From: Sphingomonas sp. | Lineage (GTDB): Bacteria > Pseudomonadota > Alphaproteobacteria > Sphingomonadales > Sphingomonadaceae | Direction of reading: 5' to 3' | Assembly (NCBI RefSeq): GCF_019749955.1 | Contig: NZ_JAIEPC010000031.1 | Span: 1-58,146, forward strand | Length of the DNA: 58,146 nt | Shown: positions 1 to 9,466 of the stretch, piece by piece | Numbering within the stretch: the stretch's first letter is position 1 | Layout of the letters: each line of letters opens with the position of its first letter | Notes under the pieces: generated by a model | What the model saw: only the letters and a program-made list of their open reading frames with translations | What the model was told of the DNA's origin: nothing | Database searches by the model: none | Program-made: the position numbers and the translations under genes

Positions 1-29
1 GTCCCAGCTATCAAGGTGCCGCCAATCCC

Positions 30-770
30 ATGTCGTCCAGCGTTTCGCCCTCGCTATCGTCGCGCGTGCGCCGTGCTTTTGCCGGACGCTCGGCAGATCA
101 GATCGTAGCGGCCGCCTATAAGACGTTGGCGCAGAAGCTTCGCCGTATGGCCCCAGCCGCGCGCGCGGCAGCGCGCGCGGATGCGATGTTCGATCGTCAA
201 TGGGGCATCGACACCAGTCGCGAAGTGACCATGAGCGCGCTCGATTATCCAGCATGGCTGCGTCAATCGAGCCATCATTACCAAGCCAGCGGGACGCATC
301 TGCTCGACCAAGCGATCGCGTGCGCAGGGATTGATCCGAGCGCGTTCAGCTTCGTCGATCTGGGGTGCGGCAAAGGCCGGGTCGTCCTGCTTGCAGCGGC
401 GCGCGGCTTTGTCGCAACGATCGGCGTTGAATATTCGCCGCTGCTCAACCAGATCGCGCGCGCCAACGCCGAAACCTTCGTCGCGCGCGGTGGCGCGACC
501 CAGACCCCGCACTTCTGGCAGGGCAATGCCGCCGATTACGTGCCGCCAGACGGCAACCTCTTCGTCTATCTCTACAACAGCTTCGGTCCCGATATCTTGA
601 GCGGGTGCCTCGATCGGCTTGAAGCCGCCAAGCTTCAATCGCCGTCGCGGCGGATCGTCCTCGTCTATGTCAATGCGCAGCACGGCGATATGGTCGCCGC
701 GCGCGCGGCGTGGCGCGAAGGCGGGAGCGGTGATGACATGCGCAGCTTCGAGTGCGTCAGCGCGGGCTGA
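30..770 (+). CDS. Class I SAM-dependent methyltransferase
   Basis: Encodes 246 residues. A glycine-rich SAM-binding motif I (DLGCGKGR, about residues 109-116) is followed by an acidic residue at the end of the next strand (GVEYS), the usual ribose-binding position of Rossmann-fold methyltransferases. The N-terminal 60 residues are basic and Ala/Arg-rich, with no clear signal peptide or membrane segment. The substrate cannot be told from sequence. The gene is convergent with the GNAT gene that ends 6 bases away. The window begins just upstream, so its promoter and operon partners are not visible, and a start further upstream cannot be excluded. The fold assignment is secure; the function is not. 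Confidence 0.8.
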   Translation: MSSSVSPSLSSRVRRAFAGRSADQIVAAAYKTLAQKLRRMAPAARAAARADAMFDRQWGIDTSREVTMSALDYPAWLRQSSHHYQASGTHLLDQAIACAGIDPSAFSFVDLGCGKGRVVLLAAARGFVATIGVEYSPLLNQIARANAETFVARGGATQTPHFWQGNAADYVPPDGNLFVYLYNSFGPDILSGCLDRLEAAKLQSPSRRIVLVYVNAQHGDMVAARAAWREGGSGDDMRSFECVSAG

Positions 771-776
771 CTCGCG

Positions 777-1358
777 TCAGCCGTTGAGCATCGACCAGAA
801 CACCGGGCCATCGCGCCCGACGCGCCATTCCTCGATCACGCGAAAGCCGAGGCCCTGATAGAAACCGATGTTCCGCTCGGTCGCGGTTTCGAGGTAGAAG
901 GGCAAGCCGCTGCCACCCATCCGGTCGATCCCGGCCTGCACCGCCGCCTTGCCCAGTCCCTTGCCCTGATGCGCCGGATCGCACCCCGCGATGTGGAGAT
1001 ACCAGAAGGGGTGCTTGGGGAAATGCGCGTCGATTGCATTGGCGACCGCAAACGCGCGCCCCAGCGCGAAGCCGAAGGTCGCGAACATGGGCAGCGCGGA
1101 TCGTAGCATCGTCGACGGCGGCGTTTCGGCATGACCCGGCGATCGCCATAGCGTCGCTGCCTCGCCACCGGCGGTCATCAACCGCACCCCATGCGCCGCG
1201 TCTTCGTCGTAGAGCAGTCTGAACAGCGACGGCAGTTTGCGCGCGCGCGTCGCCGGGTTCGGGATGATCCACGACATGGCAGGATCATCGGCAAAGGCCC
1301 GCGACAGCATCGCCGCAACCGTGCGCCGATCCGTGACCGTGGCAAGCCGCGCGGTCAT
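777..1358 (-). CDS. GNAT family N-acetyltransferase
   Basis: Encodes 193 residues with the GNAT acetyl-CoA pyrophosphate-binding motif A (HQGKGLGKAA, about residues 129-138) and a C-terminal NIGFYQGLGFRV segment typical of the family's last strands. It should transfer an acetyl group from acetyl-CoA to an amine, but the acceptor is unknown. Its ATG overlaps the stop of the upstream GNAT gene by 4 bases, so the two are probably translationally coupled in the clpX transcription unit. Confidence is high for the family and low for the substrate. Confidence 0.88.
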   Translation of the reverse strand: MTARLATVTDRRTVAAMLSRAFADDPAMSWIIPNPATRARKLPSLFRLLYDEDAAHGVRLMTAGGEAATLWRSPGHAETPPSTMLRSALPMFATFGFALGRAFAVANAIDAHFPKHPFWYLHIAGCDPAHQGKGLGKAAVQAGIDRMGGSGLPFYLETATERNIGFYQGLGFRVIEEWRVGRDGPVFWSMLNG

Positions 1359-1810
1359 GCGGACAACGCAGGCATGGCAAAAGTCAAAATGCCATGGCCG
1401 TTGCGCGGATGTATGCCCGGGCCGACCAAGTTCATACCGCTGCGCCGGTAAAAGCTGGCTGCGTGCACATTATCAACATGCGTCCAGAGCCCAAACCCTC
1501 CCGGCATCGCCGCGTGCGCATGCGCGAGCAAGGCCGCACCGACGCCGCTGCTCTGACAGTCTGGGTCGACGAATATCTGTTCGAGTTGGTGCGCCTCGGG
1601 GTTGATCGCCACAAACCCGGCGACGTGGCCGTCGACCTCGGCAACGGTCACCACCCAACCGCCCGCAATCTCATCGGCGATTCTCGGGCGCAGCACCGCA
1701 TAGGTCGGGGGGGATGCCAGAACGATACCGGTCGATAGCCAACCGTCGAGCCAGATACGGGCGACCGCGTCCAGATCAGCGGGGGCGGCAAGTCGCAGAA
1801 GCACTGCCAA
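1355..1810 (-). CDS. GNAT family N-acetyltransferase
   Basis: Encodes about 151 residues. Motif A is visible as FVDPDCQSSGVGAALLAHA in the middle of the protein, and AASFYRRSGMNL near the end matches the terminal GNAT helix-strand. It starts 12 bases after the clpX stop, on a TTG at 1810 or more likely the GTG at 1804, which has a GGGGG stretch a few bases upstream. It overlaps the next GNAT gene by 4 bases. The two share a fold but are clearly diverged in length and sequence, so they are not a recent duplication. The acceptor substrate is unknown. Confidence 0.85.
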   Translation of the reverse strand: MAVLLRLAAPADLDAVARIWLDGWLSTGIVLASPPTYAVLRPRIADEIAGGWVVTVAEVDGHVAGFVAINPEAHQLEQIFVDPDCQSSGVGAALLAHAHAAMPGGFGLWTHVDNVHAASFYRRSGMNLVGPGIHPRNGHGILTFAMPALSA

Positions 1811-1822
1811 CCCCCTATCGGC

Positions 1823-3088
<1,266 letters not shown>

Positions 3089-3195
3089 TCAAAACCGTCC
3101 TTCGCGCTGAAACGAGCGCGCTCGTGGAGCGGACTAGTGTAGCCCGCTCTCCTTCCATCCGACAATCACGAAAATTGTGTGAAGGCGCCGACCGC

Positions 3196-3858
3196 TCAGG
3201 CCGCCGCCGACCCCGAATCTTCCGCCGGCATTGGCCGTTTGTCGAATACTTCGTCGATCAGGCCGAACGCCTTGGCTTCATCGGCCGACAGGAACTTGTC
3301 ACGTTCCATCGCATTTTCAATCACATCGAGCGGCTGCCCGGTGTATTTGGCGTAAAGTTCGTTCATCCGGTGCCGGATGCGCAGAATTTCTTTCGCCTGA
3401 ATCTCAATGTCGGTCGCCTGGCCCTGCGCGCCGCCCGAAGGCTGGTGGACCATGATCCGCGCGTTCGTCAGCGCGACTCGCATGCCGGGTTCGCCTGCGC
3501 AGAGCAGGAAGCTGCCCATCGACGCGGCCTGACCGATGCACACCGTGCCAACCTTCGGCCGGATGTATTCCATCGTATCATGGATCGCCATGCCCGCCGT
3601 CACGACGCCGCCCGGCGAGTTAATGTACATGAAAATGTCCTTCTTCGGATTTTCCGATTCGAGGAACAGCAACTGCGCGACGATCACAGATGCCATGTGA
3701 TCCTCGACCTGACCGGTCACGAAGATGATGCGTTCGCGCAGCAGCCGGGAATAAATGTCGAAGCTGCGCTCGCCGCGGTTCGATTGCTCGACCACCATCG
3801 GGATCAGCCCGCTGCGAATGGGAGCCGCAAAGTCGCCGGTTTCAAACGGATTATGCAT
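3196..3858 (-). CDS. clpP: ATP-dependent Clp protease proteolytic subunit ClpP
   Basis: Serine peptidase that forms the tetradecameric chamber of ClpXP. The catalytic serine is in AASMGSFLL, the histidine in IMVHQPSGG and the aspartate in [12 protein letters not shown] place the start at the ATG at 3858 (220 residues, MHNPFETGD) because a GAGGA Shine-Dalgarno lies directly upstream. The open frame extends to a TTG at 3912 that touches the preceding glycosyltransferase stop, but those extra 18 residues are not typical of ClpP. The short leader before IPMVVEQ is probably removed by autoprocessing, as in other ClpPs. Confidence 0.98.
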   Translation of the reverse strand: MHNPFETGDFAAPIRSGLIPMVVEQSNRGERSFDIYSRLLRERIIFVTGQVEDHMASVIVAQLLFLESENPKKDIFMYINSPGGVVTAGMAIHDTMEYIRPKVGTVCIGQAASMGSFLLCAGEPGMRVALTNARIMVHQPSGGAQGQATDIEIQAKEILRIRHRMNELYAKYTGQPLDVIENAMERDKFLSADEAKAFGLIDEVFDKRPMPAEDSGSAAA

Positions 3859-3908
3859 GTGATGTTCCTCGCTCTGAAATACGTACATCGCGCTTGCCCG
3901 AGCCGAGT

Positions 3909-4847
3909 TCAAGCCCCACGCGACGAGTCTCCCGGCGCGGGCAGCGCAAGATAGGCGAGCCGCCGCACTTCCTGCCGCCCGCGCACCACCGTATCGAGGA
4001 TCAGCCCGGTGAAGAAACTGAGCGCGGCAAGAATCATCAGGCCAGTGACGAGCACCGCTGTCGGCAAGCGCGGTACGAGCCCGGTCTGCATGAAGGTCGC
4101 GGCAAGATCGACCGACAGCAGCAGCCCCGCCGCCGCGAGCAGCGCGCCGATGACGCCGAAGAACAGCAGCGGCCGTTCGATGCGATAGAGCCGAATGATC
4201 GTGCGCAAAATGCGCATCCCGTCGCGATAAGTGTTGAGCTTTGACGTCGAGCCTTCGGGCCGCGCGAAATAGGCCGTCTCGACTTCCCCAACCGGCATCC
4301 GCAGTTCGAGCGCGTGGACGCTCATCTCGGTCTCGATCTCGAACCCCGCCGACAACACCGGAAAGCTCTTCACAAAGCGGCGTGAAAAGACGCGATAGCC
4401 CGAGAAAATGTCGGTGAAGCTGCGCCCGAACAGTCGGGCGAGGAACCCGGTCATCAGCCGGTTGCCGAGCACATGCCCGCGTCGATAGGCCTCTGCCGCT
4501 TCGTGGACGCGCGCGCCGACGACCATGTCGAGTTGCTCGTCGATCAGCCGCGCGACCATCGCGGGGGCTGCGGACGCGTCATAGGTCGCGTCGCCATCAG
4601 CCATCACATAGATGTCGGCGTCGACGTCGGCGAACATGCGGCGCACGACATTGCCCTTGCCCTGCATCCGCTCGGACCGAACGATCGCGCCCGCGCCCCG
4701 CGCGACCTCGACGGTGCGGTCGCGCGAGTTGTTGTCGTAGACATAGATCGCCGCCCCGGGCAGCGCATCGCGAAAGCCAGCAATCGTCTGCGCGATCGCC
4801 GCTTCCTCATTATAGCACGGCAGGATGACAGCGATGCGGGGAGTCAT
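3909..4847 (-). CDS. Family 2 glycosyltransferase with C-terminal membrane helices
   Basis: Encodes 312 residues. An N-terminal GT-A domain starts [12 protein letters not shown], has DNNSRDRT, and carries the nucleotide-sugar/metal motif MADGDATYD at about residues 80-90. The C-terminal third has two hydrophobic helices (starting [15 protein letters not shown] and [16 protein letters not shown]), followed by a basic tail. This layout matches DPM1/DpmG-like polyprenyl-phosphate glycosyltransferases that load a lipid carrier at the inner membrane. The sugar and acceptor are unknown. It sits between tig and clpP in the same orientation, an unusual place for a glycan gene. Confidence 0.87.
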   Translation of the reverse strand: MTPRIAVILPCYNEEAAIAQTIAGFRDALPGAAIYVYDNNSRDRTVEVARGAGAIVRSERMQGKGNVVRRMFADVDADIYVMADGDATYDASAAPAMVARLIDEQLDMVVGARVHEAAEAYRRGHVLGNRLMTGFLARLFGRSFTDIFSGYRVFSRRFVKSFPVLSAGFEIETEMSVHALELRMPVGEVETAYFARPEGSTSKLNTYRDGMRILRTIIRLYRIERPLLFFGVIGALLAAAGLLLSVDLAATFMQTGLVPRLPTAVLVTGLMILAALSFFTGLILDTVVRGRQEVRRLAYLALPAPGDSSRGA

Positions 4848-4880
4848 AGGCTAGGCTTTAGACCCCTCGCGCGCCGAACC

Positions 4881-6482
4881 TCAAGCTTCGTCGGCAGCCT
4901 TCTTCTTGCGCGCCGCCGGCTTCTTGGCAGGTGCTTCCTCGGCGGGCGCCACTTCCACCGCTGCAACCTCGCCCTCATCGGCGGGCTTTGCCTTTTTCGC
5001 CGCGGCCTTTTTGGGATTTGGTGCCTCAGAAGCGGCCTCGGTCACTTCCTCGGCGGCAGGCTCAGCCGACTTCTTGGCGGCCTTCTTCTTGGGCTTGTGA
5101 TCATGGTCATGATCATGGTCGTGATCATGGACATGCGTGCCGGTCGCAAAGCCGTCTTCGCTTTCGATGGCGGCTTCCAGCTCTTCGCGCGTCACGTCGC
5201 GATCGCTGATCTCGGCGCGTTCGAACAGCCAGTCGACGACCTTGTCCTCATAGAGCGGCGCGCGCAGCTGGGCGGCTGCCATCGGCTCCTGCTGGATGTA
5301 CTGGATGAAGCGCTGGCGCTCTTCGGGGCTATACTGCTGCGCCGCTTGCGCGATCAGCCGGTTCATTTCCTGGCTCGTCACTTCGACGCCATTGGCCTGG
5401 CCGATTTCGGACAGCAACAGGCCAAGCCGCACACGGCGCTCGGCGATTTTGCGATAATCGTCGCGCTCGGATTCCATTTCGGCGAGCGCGGCGGCCGGAT
5501 CGGCTTCGTGCGTCGCTTCATGTTCGAGCTGCTGCCAGATCTGGCTGAACTCGGCTTCGACCATCGACGGCGGCACCGCGAAGTCATGCCCCGCCGCAAG
5601 CTGATCGAGCAGCTTGCGCTTCATGTGCGTGCGCGTAAGCCCGTTGTGCTCCTGCTCGATCTGCCCCTTGAGCAGGCCGCGCAGTTGCTCAAGGCTCTCG
5701 AGCCCAAGCGAGGTTGCGAGTTCATCGTCGACCGTCGCTTCCTTGGCGAGGCGCACGTCCTTGATCGTCAGATCAAAGGTCGCGGCCTTTCCGGCCAGCG
5801 ACTTTTCGGCATAATCTTCCGGGAAGGTGACGGCGATCTGCCGTTCCTCGCCCTTGACCGCGCCGATGACCTGATCCTCGAAGCCGGGGATCAAGCGGCC
5901 CGAACCGATTTCGACCGACATGTCTTCGCCGGTGCCACCGTCGAACGCGACGCCGTCGACCTTGCCGACAAAATCCATAACCACGAGATCGCCCGTTGCG
6001 GCCGCATGGCCTTCCGGTGCATCGTCATAGCGCTTCTGCTGCTCGGCAAAGCGCATCAGCTGGGCGTCGACGGCTTCGTCCGCGACCGGCACCGTCAGCC
6101 GCTCGAGCTTCAGCCCTTCGATCTGCGGGGTCGGGACATCGGGCAGCACTTCGAGTTCGACGGTCAGCTCGGCATCCTGGCCCAGCTCATAATCGGGCGC
6201 GAGGGCGATCGACGGCTGCATCGCGGGGCGCAAGCCATGCTCAGCGATCAGCGACTGGATGCCGTCCTGCACCGACGTGTTGAGCGCTTCCTGCATCATC
6301 GCCGGACCGTGCATCTTGCGCACCAGATTGGCGGGCACCTTGCCGGGACGGAAGCCGGGCATGCGAATCTGCGGCGCGACGCGCTTCAGTTCGGCATCGA
6401 CGCGCGCTTCGATATCCTTGGCGGTGATGGTCAGGGTGTAGGCGCGCTTCAGGCCTTCGTTCAACGTCTCGACAGTCTGCAT
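4881..6482 (-). CDS. tig: Trigger factor, with long Lys/Ala/Glu-rich and His-Asp tail
   Basis: Ribosome-associated chaperone and peptidyl-prolyl isomerase acting on nascent chains. The N-terminal ribosome-binding part has a variant signature loop around MPGFRPGKVP. The FKBP-type PPIase domain (DLVVMDFVGKVDG) and the long helical C-terminal chaperone domain follow. The 533 residues exceed the usual 430-450. The extra 86 residues begin near 448 with an alternating His-Asp run (452-462) and continue as a low-complexity Lys/Ala/Pro/Glu tail. It is the first gene of the tig-GT2-clpP-clpX series. A purine-rich GAAGAAGAG lies ahead of the ATG. Confidence 0.97.
   Translation of the reverse strand: MQTVETLNEGLKRAYTLTITAKDIEARVDAELKRVAPQIRMPGFRPGKVPANLVRKMHGPAMMQEALNTSVQDGIQSLIAEHGLRPAMQPSIALAPDYELGQDAELTVELEVLPDVPTPQIEGLKLERLTVPVADEAVDAQLMRFAEQQKRYDDAPEGHAAATGDLVVMDFVGKVDGVAFDGGTGEDMSVEIGSGRLIPGFEDQVIGAVKGEERQIAVTFPEDYAEKSLAGKAATFDLTIKDVRLAKEATVDDELATSLGLESLEQLRGLLKGQIEQEHNGLTRTHMKRKLLDQLAAGHDFAVPPSMVEAEFSQIWQQLEHEATHEADPAAALAEMESERDDYRKIAERRVRLGLLLSEIGQANGVEVTSQEMNRLIAQAAQQYSPEERQRFIQYIQQEPMAAAQLRAPLYEDKVVDWLFERAEISDRDVTREELEAAIESEDGFATGTHVHDHDHDHDHDHKPKKKAAKKSAEPAAEEVTEAASEAPNPKKAAAKKAKPADEGEVAAVEVAPAEEAPAKKPAARKKKAADEA
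5097..5129 (-). repeat. Hexanucleotide tandem repeat coding His-Asp run in tig
   Basis: About five and a half near-identical 6-base units (variants of CATGAT/CATGAC on the coding strand) encode alternating His-Asp at trigger factor residues 452-462. Such a repeat can change copy number by slippage, in frame, without disrupting the tail. Confidence 0.85.
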
Positions 6483-6535
6483 GTTCTCTTCTTCAATCTC
6501 GCTAAAGTCGGGCGTCCCTGCGCGTTGCTCGGGAA

Positions 6536-6575
6536 GCCGTCAAGTCGTGGCCATCGCCCGGACGCCGACGAGGCT
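6536..6575. repeat. Imperfect direct repeat, copy 1
   Basis: About 40 bases that match 6603-6642 at roughly 32 of 40 positions, both starting with a CGTCAAG core and containing CCCGGACGCC. The copy is only partly self-complementary. It lies in the tig upstream region, between the tig start and tRNA-Leu. Confidence 0.6.
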
Positions 6576-6601
6576 GCCCGACCCCTTCGCTTTCCTTCGG
6601 G

Positions 6602-6650
6602 AGTCGTCAAGCCGTGGGCGTCCCCCGGACGCCCACGAGTCTTGACGACT
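6602..6650. repeat. Long inverted repeat abutting the tRNA-Leu 3' end
   Basis: Two nested perfect inverted repeats. AGTCGTCAAG (6602-6611) pairs with CTTGACGACT (6641-6650), and CGTGGGCGTC (6613-6622) pairs with GACGCCCACG (6628-6637), around a 5-base loop. Only one base bulges on one side and three on the other. Read from the tRNA strand it follows directly after the CCA and would fold as a strong hairpin. It lacks a T-run, so it is either a processing/termination structure or a REP-type element. Confidence 0.75.
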
Positions 6651-6734
6651 GGTGCGGGCGAAGGGACTCGAACCCCCACATCTTGCGATGGCAGGACCTA
6701 AACCTGCTGCGTCTACCAGTTCCGCCACGCCCGC
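6650..6734 (-). tRNA. tRNA-Leu (anticodon UAG)
   Basis: A full cloverleaf is readable. The acceptor stem is GCGGGCG/CGCCCGC. The D-arm contains the GG of AACTGGTAGACGC. The anticodon stem GCAGG/CCTGC encloses the loop TTTAGGT, giving anticodon TAG. A class II variable arm (CATC...GATG) and a T-loop TTCGAGT follow, and CCA is encoded. The 85-base length with a long variable arm fits leucine. Confidence 0.96.
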
Positions 6735-6836
6735 CCGAATGTCGTTGGGAAACCGCCGGTCGGCCCGCCCGTATAACAGCGAAACCGCGCGGGGCAAGCG
6801 ATGCGACGGCAACGCTCGACGCCGCGCTCCGGCCAA

Positions 6837-7421
6837 TCAGATTCGCGCGCTCTCCACTAGCGCGGCAAAATCGGCGCGGTTGCGGTCGAAGTAAAAGATC
6901 GCCGGCGCTTCATAGGTCATCAGATAGAGCTTGCCGTTGTTGATCGCGCCATAGGCCTCGCCCTTGCGCTTCACATTTTCGTTGATCAGCTCGAAGCTGT
7001 AGCGAAAATGAAAACCCTGCTTGCCCGCGAATGTGGCTGGCTCGACCGAATCGATGCTGAACTGCGACGTGCGCAGGGCAACACGATAGGTTCCCTCGAA
7101 CAACTGGGCGATATCGGGCGGGAGCATCGACTTGCTGAAGCGCGGGAGCGGCGCCTCGCGCTTCTGCCGATCCTTGATGAGCGTTGTATTGTCGGGGATG
7201 CCGCCGAAGAACGTCACATCGTTGAGTGCAAGGCCATCGAGCGTCCAGCTTTCGGCGACCTTGCCACGCGCGAAGCCGATACGGTTCCAGTCGCGCCCCG
7301 GCGTCACCGTGACGGCCTTCCCCGCGACCACAGTCACGCTCTTGGCGATCAGCTTATAGGCGAGTGCAGGCCCAGCCAGCGATAGCGCGGCCACACCGAT
7401 GATGATTCCCAGCTTACGCAT
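6837..7421 (-). CDS. Secreted protein of unknown function, M48 operon
   Basis: Encodes 194 residues. The N terminus (MRKLGIIIGVAALSLAGPALA) is a good Sec signal peptide with an ALA-Y cleavage site, so the mature protein should be periplasmic or lipid-associated. I recognise no catalytic motif. The body is a compact alpha/beta-looking domain. Its ATG immediately follows the TGA of the M48 protease gene, so it is translationally coupled to it and probably acts with it. It is the last gene of a three-gene operon. Confidence 0.8.
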   Translation of the reverse strand: MRKLGIIIGVAALSLAGPALAYKLIAKSVTVVAGKAVTVTPGRDWNRIGFARGKVAESWTLDGLALNDVTFFGGIPDNTTLIKDRQKREAPLPRFSKSMLPPDIAQLFEGTYRVALRTSQFSIDSVEPATFAGKQGFHFRYSFELINENVKRKGEAYGAINNGKLYLMTYEAPAIFYFDRNRADFAALVESARI

Positions 7422-8630
7422 TCATTGTCCCCCCATGATTTCGTCGGCCATTGCCGCAAGCATCTGTCGGTCGCTGGCGTCGGGCCGCAGTGCCAGATAT
7501 TGGCGCAGCGCAGCCTTTCCTTCGGCAGTTTGCCCCCGGCGCAGCTCGGCCAGCCCGATGCCGCGATAGGCTTCGGCGGGCGCGGCGCCGGTGGCCACCG
7601 CCTGCTGATAGAAGCCGATCGCCGCGCCCATATCTTCCGTCCGACCACGCGTGCGATAAAGCTCACCCCGCGCATAAAGCAGATTTGCCGACCAATTTCC
7701 CTGAGCAAGATTGCCCAGCAAAAATTCGGTCGATCCGAAGTCGTTGCGCTTGATCTCGTCGTCGATCAGCATCGGCCAGAAATTGGTGAAGACGGTGCGA
7801 TAGCGATCGCCCGCGGTTTCACCAGTGCCGCGATGGGGCGCCGCCAGCCGGGTCAGCGCCGCCAACCGATCGGCGGTCGGCGGGTGTGTGGCCCAGATGC
7901 TGCGATCCTTGTCCTTGCGGCTCTTGGTCTTGCGCGCGGCTGCGGTGGCATCGGCCTCGTCGCGAATCTGCTGCCAAATCTGCGCGGCGCGCGCCGGGTC
8001 ATAACCGGCCCGGGTGAGCAGCGGTACCGATTCGGCATCGGCCTGCGCTTCCATATCGCGGGTATATTCAAAATATCCGCCGAGCGCCGCGAGCGTCCCG
8101 ATCACCCCGATCGTCATCCCCAGCCACACGGCCAGTGTCGCCTTGCCACGGGCTTCGCGAAAGCCGAGCAACAGATGGCGATAGCGGTAATGCGCATATT
8201 CATGCCCGATCACCGCGGCCAGCTCGGCCTCATCCTGCAATCGCATCAGCAAGCCGGTGTTGATGATCATGACGCCATTGGCCGACATCGACGCATTGAA
8301 GTCGGCCACGCGCAGAACGTAAATCCGAATATCGGCGCATTCGACGTCGCCGACGAGGCGACACAGTACGCCGCGCACATAGGCGTTGATGGCAGGATCG
8401 CGCACCACGAACGATGATCGCTTGAGCTCCCGCTCATTCTCTTCCGCGATCAGCCACAAGCCGCGCTCGTCGCGGTCCTGCGGCTGATAGCCCGGGCCAA
8501 TTGCCGTAATTGGCTTGCCGCGCAATTCAGCCGTCGGCGATTCGGCGACCGACTGGGCGACGGCGGGAACTGCCACGCTCTGGATCGCCATTGCGACGAG
8601 CCCGAGCAGCGCGCCGAGTCGTCTAGTCAC
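7422..8630 (-). CDS. M48 family zinc metalloprotease with C-terminal TPR region
   Basis: Encodes 402 residues. A signal peptide (cleavage near AVAQS) precedes the peptidase domain. The zinc motif HEYAH is at about 143-147, and a later acidic ligand is expected in DMEAQADAES. A hydrophobic segment lies at about 160-185. The C-terminal about 120 residues are Ala-rich helical repeats resembling TPRs. This layout resembles BepA/YfgC, the periplasmic protease that clears misassembled outer-membrane proteins, but orthology is not proven. It overlaps the upstream secreted-protein gene by 4 bases (ATGA) and abuts the downstream one, so three envelope proteins are made from one message. Confidence 0.9.
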   Translation of the reverse strand: MTRRLGALLGLVAMAIQSVAVPAVAQSVAESPTAELRGKPITAIGPGYQPQDRDERGLWLIAEENERELKRSSFVVRDPAINAYVRGVLCRLVGDVECADIRIYVLRVADFNASMSANGVMIINTGLLMRLQDEAELAAVIGHEYAHYRYRHLLLGFREARGKATLAVWLGMTIGVIGTLAALGGYFEYTRDMEAQADAESVPLLTRAGYDPARAAQIWQQIRDEADATAAARKTKSRKDKDRSIWATHPPTADRLAALTRLAAPHRGTGETAGDRYRTVFTNFWPMLIDDEIKRNDFGSTEFLLGNLAQGNWSANLLYARGELYRTRGRTEDMGAAIGFYQQAVATGAAPAEAYRGIGLAELRRGQTAEGKAALRQYLALRPDASDRQMLAAMADEIMGGQ

Positions 8631-9352
8631 TGCGCATCTGCCGCGAGCGCCGCACTCCCCGGGAATTTCGTCAGGATTTGCCGTACGCGCTTGGTCGCGC
8701 CGTCATCCTCGCGCGGATCGCCGCCCGACTCAGGATCGACATTGATCCAGACGACGTCGCCCGTCGCAAGATCGACCAGCGCGGCATAAGACACATGGAT
8801 ACCCGGGGCGATATAGACTCCGAGCAGAGCCGCCCCAAGCAATTGCGCAGCCTTTCGACCGGCGCTGCCATAGGAATCGTGCGTGTACAGGAAAAGCGCA
8901 TAGTTGGCGCCCGTGATATCCTTGAGCTGGGCGGCGCCCGGCCCGAGCGTCCAGTCAAAGCTGCCCTTCTTGCTCGGCAATTGGCCACCGATAATCCCGT
9001 GCGTCGCAATCGCGTCGGTCACCGCGCGGAACAGCGCTTGATAATCGGTGACGATCGGATTGGCATCTTCCATCGCGCCGTCGATGAAGACGACGTCATG
9101 TCCCAACGCCTTTTGCTGTGCGGTCAACTGGGTAGCCAGCTTGGCACGCGCGGCGGCGGTCCATTCCGCATTGGGTTCTTCCACGCCGCCCGTCGTCATC
9201 TTGCCGACCAGGACGTCTGGGCGGAAGACCGCGATCTTAACCGGCTGGTCCTTCGGGAACGCGAACTCTTTGGCGACACGGACTTTGGCGTCGGCTGCGC
9301 TGCCCACGACCAGCGCCGCAGCAGCCAACGCAACCCACATCTTCGTAACCAT
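8627..9352 (-). CDS. Secreted protein of unknown function, first gene of M48 operon
   Basis: Encodes 241 residues. A signal peptide (MVTKMWVALAAAALVVGSAADA) is followed by a domain starting with an IAVFRPDVLVG strand. Later segments include FDWTLGPGAAQLKDITGANYALFLY and a short hydrophobic stretch around AAQLLGAALLGVYIAPG. VDLATGDVVWINVD near the C terminus resembles beta-propeller-like phrases, but no repeat is present. I do not recognise a characterised family; similar proteins appear to occur in sphingomonads. Its stop overlaps the M48 protease start. The 114 bases between it and secA hold no clear terminator. Confidence 0.78.
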   Translation of the reverse strand: MVTKMWVALAAAALVVGSAADAKVRVAKEFAFPKDQPVKIAVFRPDVLVGKMTTGGVEEPNAEWTAAARAKLATQLTAQQKALGHDVVFIDGAMEDANPIVTDYQALFRAVTDAIATHGIIGGQLPSKKGSFDWTLGPGAAQLKDITGANYALFLYTHDSYGSAGRKAAQLLGAALLGVYIAPGIHVSYAALVDLATGDVVWINVDPESGGDPREDDGATKRVRQILTKFPGSAALAADAQ

Positions 9353-9466
9353 CGTAACGCCCCCCGGACCAAATCTTCAAACACGATTGTTACCCAATGC
9401 CAACGACCTAGGCAAGTCGGCTTCCCGTGCCGGCCGGCGCGGTCAGCAGTACGCCACCGTCCCCGG

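Noticed and set aside
1355..1810. Tandem duplication of the two GNAT genes
   Set aside because: Lengths and sequences differ throughout; only the fold is shared.
3859..3912. N-terminal extension of ClpP from TTG 3912
   Set aside because: No ribosome binding site for the TTG, while GAGGA precedes the ATG at 3858.
4473..6701. 742-residue open frame on the plus strand
   Set aside because: Antisense to trigger factor and the glycosyltransferase; long frames are expected opposite GC-rich genes, and its Arg/Leu-rich composition matches a mirror frame.
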